A stretch of 64,000 nt of DNA, from contig NC_014838.1 of the NCBI RefSeq assembly GCF_000175935.2, positions 248,001 through 312,000 of the forward strand, in the 5' to 3' direction. Below, one piece after another: positions 42,786 through 51,717 of this stretch. The number at the start of each line of letters is the position of its first letter. Position 1 is the stretch's first letter. The position numbers and the translations under genes were made by a program. Source of the DNA: Pantoea sp. At-9b. GTDB lineage: Bacteria; Pseudomonadota; Gammaproteobacteria; Enterobacterales; Enterobacteriaceae. The notes beneath the pieces are model-generated. The model was not told the origin of the DNA. It saw nothing but the letters and a program-made list of their open reading frames with translations, and did not search any database.

Positions 42786-42918
42786 AGCAATCTCCTGTAA
42801 TGAGGTTTACGACAACCAGTGTAGCGTGGGGGCATAGCTGGCGGAACGCGCAGGATATGCATTGATTACCTGCATCAAACGCCTTGTCTGATGACCGGCA
42901 ATCAGCGAGGATAAGCGG

Positions 42919-43833
42919 ATGAATGAACCTGATTTGAATCTCCTGCTGGCCCTTAATGCGCTGCTGGCGGAAGGCAGCGTCATCGGTGCTGCTCGTCGTC
43001 TTGGCTTGAGCGAATCCGCCATGAGCCGCACTTTGGGCCGTTTACGCACCACCACCGGGGATGCGCTGCTGGTGCGTGCCGGGCGTAATATGGTGCTGAC
43101 CCCTTACGCCGAAGCTATCCGGCAACGGACGCAGCAGAGCTTGCGTGAGGCGCAGTCGTTGCTGCAACCGGCGACGCTGGCGTTGGATCTCACCACCCTG
43201 GAACGTCACTTTGTGTTGCGCACCAACGAAGGGTTTGTCGAGGCTTTTGGCGGCATGCTGATCGGGGCGGTGGCGCAGCTTGCACCACGCGTCAGGCTGG
43301 ATTTTGTCGCCAAACCCGAGAAAAGCGCCCGCGATCTACGCGAAGGACGTGTTGATCTCGAGATCGGCGTGCTGGGGAATATGGGGCCGGAAATTCGCAT
43401 GCAGGCGCTGTTTCGGGATCGCTTTATTGGCGTGGTACGGCAGGGACATCCGTTGGTGCAGCAGGCGACATTGCACCAGTTGGCGGCCTTCGGCCATATC
43501 GTTGCTTCACGACGTGGTGAACTGGGTGGTCCGGTGCATGACGCGCTGGCAGCAGCAGGCTACACGCGCCAGATCGCCGCCGTGGTGCCCGCGTTTTCCA
43601 CCGCAGTGGCTATTGCTCACGACTCCGATTTGGTGGCGCTGGTGCCGCGTTCGCTGTTTCTGCATCACCCTTTGATTAAAAACAATCCGGCGCTGGCCAG
43701 TTTTGAATTGCCGTTCAGCGCCCCCGAAATGACCGTGTCACAGTTCTGGCATCCACGGCTGGAAAACGACGCGGCGCACCGTTGGCTAAGAGGGCAGGTA
43801 CACGCGCTGATCGCCGCCGCTGGCAACAAGTAG
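42919..43833 (+). CDS. LysR-family regulator
   Basis: 304 residues. The N-terminal domain (EPDLNLLLALNALLAEGSVIGAARRLGLSESAMSRTLGRLRTTTGDALLVRAGRNMVLTPYAE) is typical of the PcpR-like branch. The effector domain ends with WHPRLENDAAHRWLRGQV. It is divergent from the SDR gene with 133 bp between starts and probably regulates it. A perfect inverted repeat covers its stop codon. Confidence 0.88.
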   Translation: MNEPDLNLLLALNALLAEGSVIGAARRLGLSESAMSRTLGRLRTTTGDALLVRAGRNMVLTPYAEAIRQRTQQSLREAQSLLQPATLALDLTTLERHFVLRTNEGFVEAFGGMLIGAVAQLAPRVRLDFVAKPEKSARDLREGRVDLEIGVLGNMGPEIRMQALFRDRFIGVVRQGHPLVQQATLHQLAAFGHIVASRRGELGGPVHDALAAAGYTRQIAAVVPAFSTAVAIAHDSDLVALVPRSLFLHHPLIKNNPALASFELPFSAPEMTVSQFWHPRLENDAAHRWLRGQVHALIAAAGNK

Positions 43834-43857
43834 CGGCGCAATAACGTGCGCCGCTAC
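43830..43857. repeat. Perfect 11-base inverted repeat at convergent gene ends
   Basis: GTAGCGGCGCA, loop ATAACG, TGCGCCGCTAC. It includes the LysR stop codon and ends seven bases before the ATPase gene stop. No T-run, so it may act as an mRNA 3'-end protector for both transcripts. Confidence 0.6.
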
Positions 43858-43863
43858 GGCGAG

Positions 43864-44898
43864 TTACACGCTGAGCACCCGGCTGTTGGCTACATCCCAA
43901 TTGAGCGATACCGCGTCACCAATGGCACCCGCAGACACACCGCTGCTGCGCACGATAAAGCGTGCCCCGCTTGCAAGTGTCACCACCACCCGGGTTTCCG
44001 AACCGGCATAGATACGCTCGCTGATCTTACCGTGCAGCAATGCCTGGTCGGCAGCGCACAACTGAATATGCTCCGGGCGAATCACCAGTGCCGCATTGCC
44101 GCTGGCCGCGGTCGGCAGCGCAAATGCCCCCTGAGGCGTCACCAGGCTGCCATTACGCGCTTCTCCCTGCAAAATGTTCGACAGACCAATAAACTCAGCA
44201 ACAAACGTTGAGTTCGGCTGTTGATAGATCATTTCCGGTGTATCCACCTGGGCGATTTTCCCCTCATTCATCAGACAGATACGGTCCGATAACGCCAGCG
44301 CTTCCTCCTGATCATGCGTGACGAAAATGATGGTCGCGCCGGATTCACGGTGAATACGTTTGATCTCCATCTGCATGGTTTCACGCAGTTTACGGTCCAA
44401 TGCGCCGAGCGGTTCATCCATCAGGATCACGCTCGGTTGATACACCAGACAACGGGCCAGCGCGACACGCTGCTGCTGCCCACCCGATAGCGCACGCGGA
44501 AAGCGCCGGGCGGCATGGCCCAGTTCGACCATCTCCAGTGCCGCTTTCACCTTGCGGGCAATCTCTGCCGCAGGCATCCGCCGCATGCGCAAGGGAAAGC
44601 CCACGTTCTCTTCCAGTGTCAGATGCGGGAACAGCGCGTAGTTCTGGAACACCACGCCAATATCGCGTTGGTGAACGGGCGTCCAGGTCTCATCACGGCC
44701 ATCGATCAGCAAGCGTCCGGCGGTCGGCTCAGTCAGGCCGCTGATAATTTGCAGCAGGGTGGTTTTACCCGAGCCGGATGGCCCGAGCAGGGTCAGCAAC
44801 TCCCCGCTATGCACCGCAAGATCGAGATTTTGTAACACCGTGGTTTGGCCGTAGGTTTTGCCGATCTGTTCAGCCTGTACTTTGGTGGTTGAGGACAT
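43864..44898 (-). CDS. ABC transporter ATPase, spermidine/putrescine type (PotA-like)
   Basis: 344 residues from the ATG at 44898 with AAGGAG upstream. Walker A GPSGSGKTT, signature LSGGQQQRVALARCL, Walker B VILMDEPLGALD and switch His in THDQEEAL are all intact. The C-terminal TOBE-like domain (about 245-344) is typical of PotA/FbpC-type ATPases. It is the last gene of an operon with a fused permease, a Tat-exported binding protein and, upstream, a beta-glucosidase. It energises import. Confidence 0.93.
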   Translation of the reverse strand: MSSTTKVQAEQIGKTYGQTTVLQNLDLAVHSGELLTLLGPSGSGKTTLLQIISGLTEPTAGRLLIDGRDETWTPVHQRDIGVVFQNYALFPHLTLEENVGFPLRMRRMPAAEIARKVKAALEMVELGHAARRFPRALSGGQQQRVALARCLVYQPSVILMDEPLGALDRKLRETMQMEIKRIHRESGATIIFVTHDQEEALALSDRICLMNEGKIAQVDTPEMIYQQPNSTFVAEFIGLSNILQGEARNGSLVTPQGAFALPTAASGNAALVIRPEHIQLCAADQALLHGKISERIYAGSETRVVVTLASGARFIVRSSGVSAGAIGDAVSLNWDVANSRVLSV

Positions 44899-44908
44899 AT
44901 TTTTCTCC

Positions 44909-46672
44909 TTACAAGGCTTCGGCTTTACGGCGCGAGCGTTCAGCAACAATAAACAGCAGGGTGACGACGGTGAGGATCAATACCGACGCGGCGGCCAGCG
45001 TTGGCGTTACCGACAGCAATACGTCATCCCACATTTGTTTCGGCAGGGTTTGCTTCACGCCACCACCGACAAACAGCGCTACCGTCAACTCCTCGAAGGA
45101 GTTCAGGAAGCCAAAGATAAAGGCCGCCACCATGCTGCTCTTGATCAGCGGCAGGGTGATACACCAGATCACCCGCAGGCGATTGGCACCGAGGGTGCCC
45201 GCTGCCTGATCGAGTCGCCAGTCGTAGTGTTTAAAGGTGGTAAGGATGATGATAAACACCACCGGAATCGCCATGACGGTATGACCGAGGATGATACCGA
45301 GATCCGATCCCACCAGCCCCAGCGTGGCAAATAAGTAAAACAGTGCCACGGCGGTCACGATATTGGGCACGATCATCGGCAGCAGGAAGGTCATCACCAC
45401 CAGGCTACCACTCTTACCTTGATGCCGGGCCAGACCAAAGGCGGCGGTGGTGGCAATCAGCACCGCCAGCACCCCGGTCACCAACGCGATGCCAAAGGAA
45501 CGCGCGGTGGCACCCATCCAGATGGGAGACGCCAGATAGGTTTGCATCCAGCGCAGAGAAAAGCCCGGCGGCGGAAATTGCAGGAAGCTGGAACTGCTGA
45601 ACGCCATCGGTAAAAACGACACCACTGGCAACACCAGCACGGCAATCACCAGCCCGCTGAACAGCGTTAGCAACCAGCCAAAGCGCGGTTTACCCGGAAG
45701 CCGATACAGCACCCTCGCCACACCATCAAACAACCGGGCCACCACGGCAATCAGTGCATAGCCCAATGCGCGGACGCGTGGGCTGCTGGCATGGCCTTCA
45801 CCTCCGGTGATCGACGACATCCCAAACAATTTGTCGTAACAAAAACACACCACCAGCGTTACCACCAGCAGCATCATGGCGATAGCGCCCGCCAGTCGCC
45901 AGTTGAGTAACTGCTGGACCTGGGTGATTAACAGCTGTCCGATCACCGAATCCTGCGGGCTACCCAGCAGCGCCGGGGTAATAAAGAAGCCTAGTGAACC
46001 AATAAAAATCAGCAGACAGGCTGCCACTAAGCCCGGCATTGAGAGGGGAAAGAAGATGCGCCAGAATGCGTTGACGCGTGATGCGCCCAGCGTATGAGCG
46101 GCAGGCAGCAGCCGACTGTCAACGTTGGTCATGGTCGGCAGCATGGTAATGATCGCCAACGGCAGCATGCTGTGTACCATCGCGAACACCACCACGCCGC
46201 GCGTATACAACACGTTGAGCGGCTGGTCGGCACCCAGTCCCATCAGGATCTCGGACAAAATACCCCGGCGGGACAGCAGCACCATCCATGCGAAGTTTTT
46301 CAGTAGCGCGCTGGTCCAGAATGGCAGCAGAATCAGCCACATCAGACGGCGACGGGCATTTTCACTGCGTTGCGCCAGCCAGTAAGCCACCGGATAACCG
46401 ATGAGCAGGCAGGTCAGGGTGGTCTGCAAGGCGATGATAAAGGTATTCAGCGTCACTTTGACGTAGATACCCGCGCCAAACATTTGGCTCCAGACATCCA
46501 GTGAGAATTGCCCCTCGCTGTTCTGGAAACTCAGCAACATCAGTTTGAGCGTTGGCCAGGCAAGAAAAATCGCCAGAAACAGCAGGCCAGGCGCGGTGAG
46601 CCACAGCGGGTGCAAGCGTGGCCGCTGGCGACGGGCTTTGTTTTTCGCGGCAGGTGTAGCAAATTCAGTCAA
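44909..46672 (-). CDS. Fused ABC permease (PotB-PotC type)
   Basis: 587 residues if started at the TTG at 46672, which has GGAGG eight bases upstream; another TTG at 46702 would put that ribosome site inside the gene. Two complete permease domains are joined: residues about 35-280, with coupling loop LGASRVNAFWRIFFPLSMPGL, and about 330-580, with LGANRLRVIWCITLPLIKSS. PotB and PotC are usually separate genes, so this is a natural fusion as seen in some putative spermidine/putrescine-type systems. It lies ten bases ahead of the ATPase gene and after a hairpin. Confidence 0.88.
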   Translation of the reverse strand: MTEFATPAAKNKARRQRPRLHPLWLTAPGLLFLAIFLAWPTLKLMLLSFQNSEGQFSLDVWSQMFGAGIYVKVTLNTFIIALQTTLTCLLIGYPVAYWLAQRSENARRRLMWLILLPFWTSALLKNFAWMVLLSRRGILSEILMGLGADQPLNVLYTRGVVVFAMVHSMLPLAIITMLPTMTNVDSRLLPAAHTLGASRVNAFWRIFFPLSMPGLVAACLLIFIGSLGFFITPALLGSPQDSVIGQLLITQVQQLLNWRLAGAIAMMLLVVTLVVCFCYDKLFGMSSITGGEGHASSPRVRALGYALIAVVARLFDGVARVLYRLPGKPRFGWLLTLFSGLVIAVLVLPVVSFLPMAFSSSSFLQFPPPGFSLRWMQTYLASPIWMGATARSFGIALVTGVLAVLIATTAAFGLARHQGKSGSLVVMTFLLPMIVPNIVTAVALFYLFATLGLVGSDLGIILGHTVMAIPVVFIIILTTFKHYDWRLDQAAGTLGANRLRVIWCITLPLIKSSMVAAFIFGFLNSFEELTVALFVGGGVKQTLPKQMWDDVLLSVTPTLAAASVLILTVVTLLFIVAERSRRKAEAL

Positions 46673-46691
46673 GAAAAATTCCTCCAGGGTA

Positions 46692-46710
46692 AGAGGGCGC
46701 AAGGCCCTCT
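46692..46710 (-). repeat. Intercistronic hairpin between binding protein and permease
   Basis: AGAGGGC, loop of five, GCCCTCT, in the short gap after the binding protein gene. No T-run. Such hairpins protect the upstream mRNA and let the binding protein be made in excess. Confidence 0.65.
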
Positions 46711-46716
46711 ACCGGA

Positions 46717-47811
46717 TCAACTCATTACCCATTTCTCGAAGCGTTCGGTCAGTGCCACCTGGTGTTCACCCCAATAGTCCGCACCGAGCAGCGCCAGCTG
46801 CTTGATATGGTCCGGGGCGGTGGGCAGCAGAGCGGCCTTCTTCTTATCAATAAACTCATAGGCTTTGATGTTGGTCGGGCCACAGGCCAGATCGTTGGTG
46901 TAAAGCGACTGACGTTTAGCATCCATGCAGAACTGGATGAACTGGCGTGCTGCTGCCAGTTTCGGGCTGCCGTGCGGAATGGTGAAGCCGTCGATGTTGT
47001 ACAAACCCTGATCCCAGGCGATAGCGGCAGGGGCACCACCGTCGATGGCGGTCTGCGCGCGCGAACTCCAGATACTCAGCATATCCAGTTCGCCGCTTTG
47101 CAACAGCTGCGTGGCCTGCGCTCCGCCGGTCCACCAGATATCAATGCTTTTGCGGATCTTATCAAGGCTACGGAAGGCGCGATCCACATCGAGCGGATAG
47201 AGTTTTTTCGGATCGACGCCATCAGCCATCAGCGCCACTTCCAGCGTACAGATGGGGCTGCGCCACAGGCCACGACGGCCTTTGAATTTTTCTGCGTTCC
47301 AGAAATCGACCCAGTTCTGCGGGCCATTATTGTTGGCGAAGGTATCGGTACGGTAGCTGAGCGCCAGCGCAAAGATACTTACGCCGCCGAATTGTTTGGT
47401 GATGGAGCCCGGTACGTAGTCCTGCGGGTTGCTCACCGTCACATTGATATCTTCGAGGTAGGGTTTGGGTTCTTTGTTCAGGCGTACCAGATGTTCCGGG
47501 TTCAGCAACGCCACGTCGAAGAGATAATTTTTGGTATCCACCATCATCTGGAACTGCGGCACCGGGTCGGGGCCAAGCACGGTATTGATGATTTTGATTC
47601 CGGTGGCTTCTTCGAACGGTTGATAAAATGCCTTGCTAAAGCCGGTGCCATACGCGCCGCCGACATCAGCGACCGTCAGGGTTTTCACCTCGGCGGCCCG
47701 CGCCGGGCGGCTAATGATCATCGGTGCCAGTGAAGCAACGGCCGCCGCTCCCAGCCCGAGTTTCAGCGCATCGCGCCGGGTGTACTGACCTTTCTCTGTC
47801 ATCTTTTTCAT
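46717..47811 (-). CDS. ABC periplasmic binding protein, PotD-like, Tat-exported
   Basis: 364 residues from the ATG at 47811 (GAGGG six bases upstream). The N-terminus has a twin-arginine signal, TRRDALKLGLGAAAVASLAPMI, ending at ARA. The mature protein starts KTLTVADVGGAYGTGFSKAFYQPFEEATG, typical of the PotD/AfuA-like bacterial solute-binding superfamily. Tat export implies folding before transport. It comes 54 bp after the beta-glucosidase stop and before the fused permease. The ligand is unknown; polyamine-like annotation would be by family only. Confidence 0.88.
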   Translation of the reverse strand: MKKMTEKGQYTRRDALKLGLGAAAVASLAPMIISRPARAAEVKTLTVADVGGAYGTGFSKAFYQPFEEATGIKIINTVLGPDPVPQFQMMVDTKNYLFDVALLNPEHLVRLNKEPKPYLEDINVTVSNPQDYVPGSITKQFGGVSIFALALSYRTDTFANNNGPQNWVDFWNAEKFKGRRGLWRSPICTLEVALMADGVDPKKLYPLDVDRAFRSLDKIRKSIDIWWTGGAQATQLLQSGELDMLSIWSSRAQTAIDGGAPAAIAWDQGLYNIDGFTIPHGSPKLAAARQFIQFCMDAKRQSLYTNDLACGPTNIKAYEFIDKKKAALLPTAPDHIKQLALLGADYWGEHQVALTERFEKWVMS

Positions 47812-47865
47812 TATTACCCTCTGCATAGCTTGTTGTTATTAGTGTGTATCCCCGGTGTTGGCATG

Positions 47866-50235
47866 TTATGCCTGCTCCGCCGCCAGAATGGCCTCGTTCA
47901 CTTCGGCAATCAGCGCATCCATTGCCTGCGGGTCAAAACGCTGGCGGAAGCGACGGTCAAAGGTGGTAACGATACCGACGAACGAATTGGTGCAATGCTC
48001 CAGCATGCGATCCGCATCCTGTTCAGAAATATGCAGGTGTTGTTGTAGAAAACGATTGAAGTAGCCGCGTGCCAGCGGGTTTTCCAGAATGAAAATCGGC
48101 TGTGTATCACGGGCAATCAGGCGGTAGCGTGCAACCTTGTTCTGTGCGGCGACGGTGATCTGCAACGGCAGGTCGCGTGAATGCGCGCCAACGCTCAACT
48201 GCAATGCCCCTTCTTCCAAAATCCATTGCTGGCGGGCGGTGTCGTAGTAACGCAGATCATCTACCGCGACGGTGAAGCTGATGCGGCGCGATTCACCGGG
48301 TTGCAGTTCCACTTTGCTGAAGGCGCGCAACTCCTGTACCGGGCGTTTCTGACGTGATTGCAGATAGTGGCTGTAAAGCTGGCACACCTCTTTGCCGCTG
48401 CGGTCACCGGTGTTGGTTAAGGTGAAACTTACCGTGACGTTGTCACCGACTTTAATGGCGTCGCGGTCAATCGCGATATCGCTATAAGCGAACTGGGTAT
48501 AGCTCAGTCCAAAGCCGAACGGGAACAACGGGGCGATGCGGCGCATGTCATACCAGCGATAGCCGACAAAAACACCTTCGCTGTACAGATGACGACCATT
48601 TTCTCCCGGATAGCTATGCCAACCGGGGATGTCTTCAATTTGCTGCGGGAAGGTCACGGTCAGTTTGCCGCTGGGATTGACCACGCCAAACAGCACATCG
48701 GCCAGCCCGCCGCCCATGGCTTGTCCAGCGTAGAAAGTTTCCACCACCGCGGCCACCTCGTTCAGCCACGGCATGACCACCGCATCCGGGTTCGCCAGGA
48801 CCACGATGACCTTGTCATTGACTGCCGCCAGGGCACTGATTAAGGCATCCTGTCCGGCCTGGAGGTTAAGGGTGCGACGGTCAGAGCCTTCACCGTCATA
48901 GCCGTCTTCACTGTTAGCAAACACGATGACGCGGTCGGCTTCACGTGCTGCGGCACAGGCGGCATCGCGCAATGCCACGGTCTGCTGTTGATCCAGCGAA
49001 TCACCCTGACACCAGCTCAACGTTACGCCACCGGCGGCGAGTTTTTCCATCTCATCCCACGGAATATCGACCTGGGTTGGTAGCGTGGTGGCGCAGCCGG
49101 AACCCTGAATGACCGGGGTTTTAGCCCCGCTGCCGACCACCAGCAGATGTTCACCGCTGTGGTTATCCAGCGGCAATGCATGATTGTCGTTCTTCAGCAG
49201 TACGATGGATTCGGCCACCATGCGGCGCGCCAGCGCATGATGCTCAGCGTGATCTACGTCGGTGGCGCGCTGTTCGCTGTGCAGCGCGCGATGTACCATT
49301 TCCAGCACGCGCACGGCAGAGGTTTCCGCCTCGGCACGCGGCACGCGTTGATCTGCAATGGCGGCGACCAGCGCGGCTTTGCGCGTTTCACTTTCTGGCA
49401 TGTCCAGATCGTTACCTGCCAGCAGAGATTGCGGACGATCTTTCACCCCGTGCCAGTCAGCCACCACCACGCCGGCAAAACCCCATTCATGACGTAGCAC
49501 ATCGGTCAGCAGCCAGCTGTGCTCGGCGGTTTGCGTGCCATTCAGGCGGTTATACGAACTCATCACCGTCCAGGGGCGCGCTTGTTTAATCGCCCGTTCA
49601 AAACCACGCAGATAGATTTCGCGCAGCGCCCGTTCATCAACAATCGAATCCATGCTGGTGCGTTCAATTTCGGAGTTGTTACAGGCGAAGTGTTTCAGCG
49701 AAGCACCGACACCGCGTTGTTGCAGGCCATTAATCACGCCGGTAGCGATTTCACCGGAAATCAGCGGGTCTTCGGAATAGTATTCATAGCTACGGCCTCC
49801 CAGTGGAGTCCGACGGATGTTAATGCCCGGGCCAAGTAGCAAATGGACGCCCATCTGTTGGCACTCTTTACCCAGCGCATCACCCAGCGTCTGCGCCAGG
49901 GCGCTATCCCAGCTACAGGCAAAACTGGAGCCATTGGGGAAACAGGTGGCGGGTTTCATCGTGCCCCAGGCCACTTCAACATCTTTGGCGCGTTGGTTGA
50001 CGACGTTAAGAAAACCGGCGAAATCCTGGCCGCCTTTCTCGTCCTGATCAATCTGCTGGATCGAATAACGCACGCCATAGGTACCATCTGTCATCACCAT
50101 GCGTGGAATACCCAACCGTTCATTGGCTTCTGTTTTCCACATCCCGTGTCCACTGAGAATATCGCCCAGCTCTGCCGGGGTCATGGCCTGGACCAGAGAG
50201 ACAAATTCTCGATTTTCGAACCGTTCTGAACGCAT
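47866..50235 (-). CDS. Glycoside hydrolase family 3 beta-glucosidase
   Basis: 789 residues. The GH3 catalytic barrel (about 20-320) has KHFACNN (181-187) and the nucleophile Asp260 in VVADWHGVKD. The alpha/beta sandwich domain (about 345-560) has HLLVVGSGAK, and a C-terminal fibronectin-like domain (about 600-720) has FTLTNTGDRSGKEVCQLY. There is no signal peptide, so it acts in the cytoplasm on imported glycosides. A further C-terminal helical extension of about 70 residues is present. It is the first gene of an operon with an ABC importer, which may bring in its substrate. Divergent from a LysR gene. Confidence 0.92.
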   Translation of the reverse strand: MRSERFENREFVSLVQAMTPAELGDILSGHGMWKTEANERLGIPRMVMTDGTYGVRYSIQQIDQDEKGGQDFAGFLNVVNQRAKDVEVAWGTMKPATCFPNGSSFACSWDSALAQTLGDALGKECQQMGVHLLLGPGINIRRTPLGGRSYEYYSEDPLISGEIATGVINGLQQRGVGASLKHFACNNSEIERTSMDSIVDERALREIYLRGFERAIKQARPWTVMSSYNRLNGTQTAEHSWLLTDVLRHEWGFAGVVVADWHGVKDRPQSLLAGNDLDMPESETRKAALVAAIADQRVPRAEAETSAVRVLEMVHRALHSEQRATDVDHAEHHALARRMVAESIVLLKNDNHALPLDNHSGEHLLVVGSGAKTPVIQGSGCATTLPTQVDIPWDEMEKLAAGGVTLSWCQGDSLDQQQTVALRDAACAAAREADRVIVFANSEDGYDGEGSDRRTLNLQAGQDALISALAAVNDKVIVVLANPDAVVMPWLNEVAAVVETFYAGQAMGGGLADVLFGVVNPSGKLTVTFPQQIEDIPGWHSYPGENGRHLYSEGVFVGYRWYDMRRIAPLFPFGFGLSYTQFAYSDIAIDRDAIKVGDNVTVSFTLTNTGDRSGKEVCQLYSHYLQSRQKRPVQELRAFSKVELQPGESRRISFTVAVDDLRYYDTARQQWILEEGALQLSVGAHSRDLPLQITVAAQNKVARYRLIARDTQPIFILENPLARGYFNRFLQQHLHISEQDADRMLEHCTNSFVGIVTTFDRRFRQRFDPQAMDALIAEVNEAILAAEQA

Positions 50236-50620
50236 CGTGTTATTCCAAAGTTAGAGGAGGGTGACTGCCTGTTATCAAATTGTCAGACACTATGGCGGCA
50301 GGCTACGGCACGAGGCAATTATTAAATTTGTGGCCTTTAAATTGAAAAAAACTATTCAGGTGAGTGATGAGTTTTAGAATCTGGCGCACAGACATTAAAT
50401 ATTTCCCCTCGCCCCTCAAAGGTGCAGGCTATGCTTCAGGATCGCGCAGGGAGAGCGTGGATGGTGCAAAGTGGGGGCCATTGCGGCCAGAATTTAAGAA
50501 AATCATTTCAGAATGTTGTGCAGTTCAATAATAAATGGCATGCCGCTTGCTTTATTGATTCTGAATAGCTTAAAGCTATTTAATTCTTTCACCTGGCAAT
50601 ATTCTCTAAATGGTTTCCTC
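50236..50620. other. Divergent promoter region of GH3 operon and LysR gene
   Basis: 385 bp with no credible gene. AT-rich patches at 50330-50400 and 50500-50590 should hold the two promoters. No clear inverted repeat operator was recognised by eye. Confidence 0.5.
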
Positions 50621-51541
50621 ATGACACATTTCACACTCAAGCAACTCAAATACTTTGTCACCGTAGTTGAAACCGAAAGCATCGCCGAAGCGTCTCGTCA
50701 GTTACATATCGCTCAGCCTTCCATTTCGGTCGCCATCAAAAACCTCGAAGACGCCTTCGAACAACAGCTGTTTATCCGCCATCATGCACAGGGCGTTTCC
50801 CTGACCTCCAGCGGGCGGCGTTTCTACGAAAAGGCCAGGGAGTTGCTGCGCTTATCCTACGAGTTTGAGCAAAGTTCACGCGCGGAGAACGAACTGGTTT
50901 GCGGCACTGTCGCGGTGGGTTGCTTTGAGTCTGCGGCTCCGCTCTACATGCCGAAACTGATTGCGGGCTTCAAAAAGCTCTACCCGGAAATCAACATTCA
51001 ACTGTATGACGGTGAACAGCATGAGTTGATGCATGGTTTACATCGGGGACGTTTCGATATGGCGTTTCTCTACGACCTCGATCTGGATAATGCCATTCAG
51101 AAAGAGCCACTGAATGCCCCGCATAAACCCTATGCGCTGCTTCCTGCGGCCCACCCGCTGGCGCAGAAAAAGGCGGTGACGTTGCAGGAACTTGCGCGTG
51201 AACCGATGATTTTGCTGGATGTGGTGCCGAGCAAAAACTATTTCATCAATATCTTCAAAGAGAATGGTTATTACCCGGAGGTGGCTTACAGTTCACCGTC
51301 GATTGAAATGGTGCGTTGTATGGTGGGCCAGGGCTTAGGTTTTTCCGTGTTAGTCACCCGACCTTGTTCCGATATTACCTATGATGGCGAACGGTTGGTC
51401 CAACTGGATATTCTCGATGAAATGGCTGATTCAACGTTGATTATGGCGTGGTTGCAAAATAATGAGCCGACCCGACCGACGCGTTTATTTATGGATTATT
51501 GCCGCAGCATGGAATTAACCCCGAATCCGCAGGCGCATTGA
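50621..51541 (+). CDS. LysR-family regulator
   Basis: 306 residues from the ATG at 50621; the upstream frame is promoter DNA. The start FTLKQLKYFVTVVETESIAEASRQLHIAQPSISVAIKNLEDAFEQQLFIRHHAQG is a CysB/OxyR-like winged helix. The effector domain has LPAAHPLAQKKAVTLQELAREPMILLD. It lies between the divergent GH3-ABC operon and the co-oriented monooxygenase operon and could regulate either. No strong ribosome site is seen, hinting at low expression. Confidence 0.87.
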   Translation: MTHFTLKQLKYFVTVVETESIAEASRQLHIAQPSISVAIKNLEDAFEQQLFIRHHAQGVSLTSSGRRFYEKARELLRLSYEFEQSSRAENELVCGTVAVGCFESAAPLYMPKLIAGFKKLYPEINIQLYDGEQHELMHGLHRGRFDMAFLYDLDLDNAIQKEPLNAPHKPYALLPAAHPLAQKKAVTLQELAREPMILLDVVPSKNYFINIFKENGYYPEVAYSSPSIEMVRCMVGQGLGFSVLVTRPCSDITYDGERLVQLDILDEMADSTLIMAWLQNNEPTRPTRLFMDYCRSMELTPNPQAH

Positions 51542-51717
51542 ATGTCCTGATAGCATGCCGCGCAGGTTGCGGCATTGTTATGCTGTTACCGACTGGTTAA
51601 ATATTTTCTATTCAGACACTCACTTTATAATATTTTACCGTCATCATTCGCTCCCCTAGTCTTGGGTCCTTCTTAAGTCGTTAATCCCCGTCACCATGCG
51701 GGACGAAGGACATCTAA

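Noticed and set aside
46762..47733. Long plus-strand frame opposite the Tat-exported binding protein gene
   Set aside because: It is the antisense shadow of a well-supported gene in GC-rich DNA and resembles no protein.
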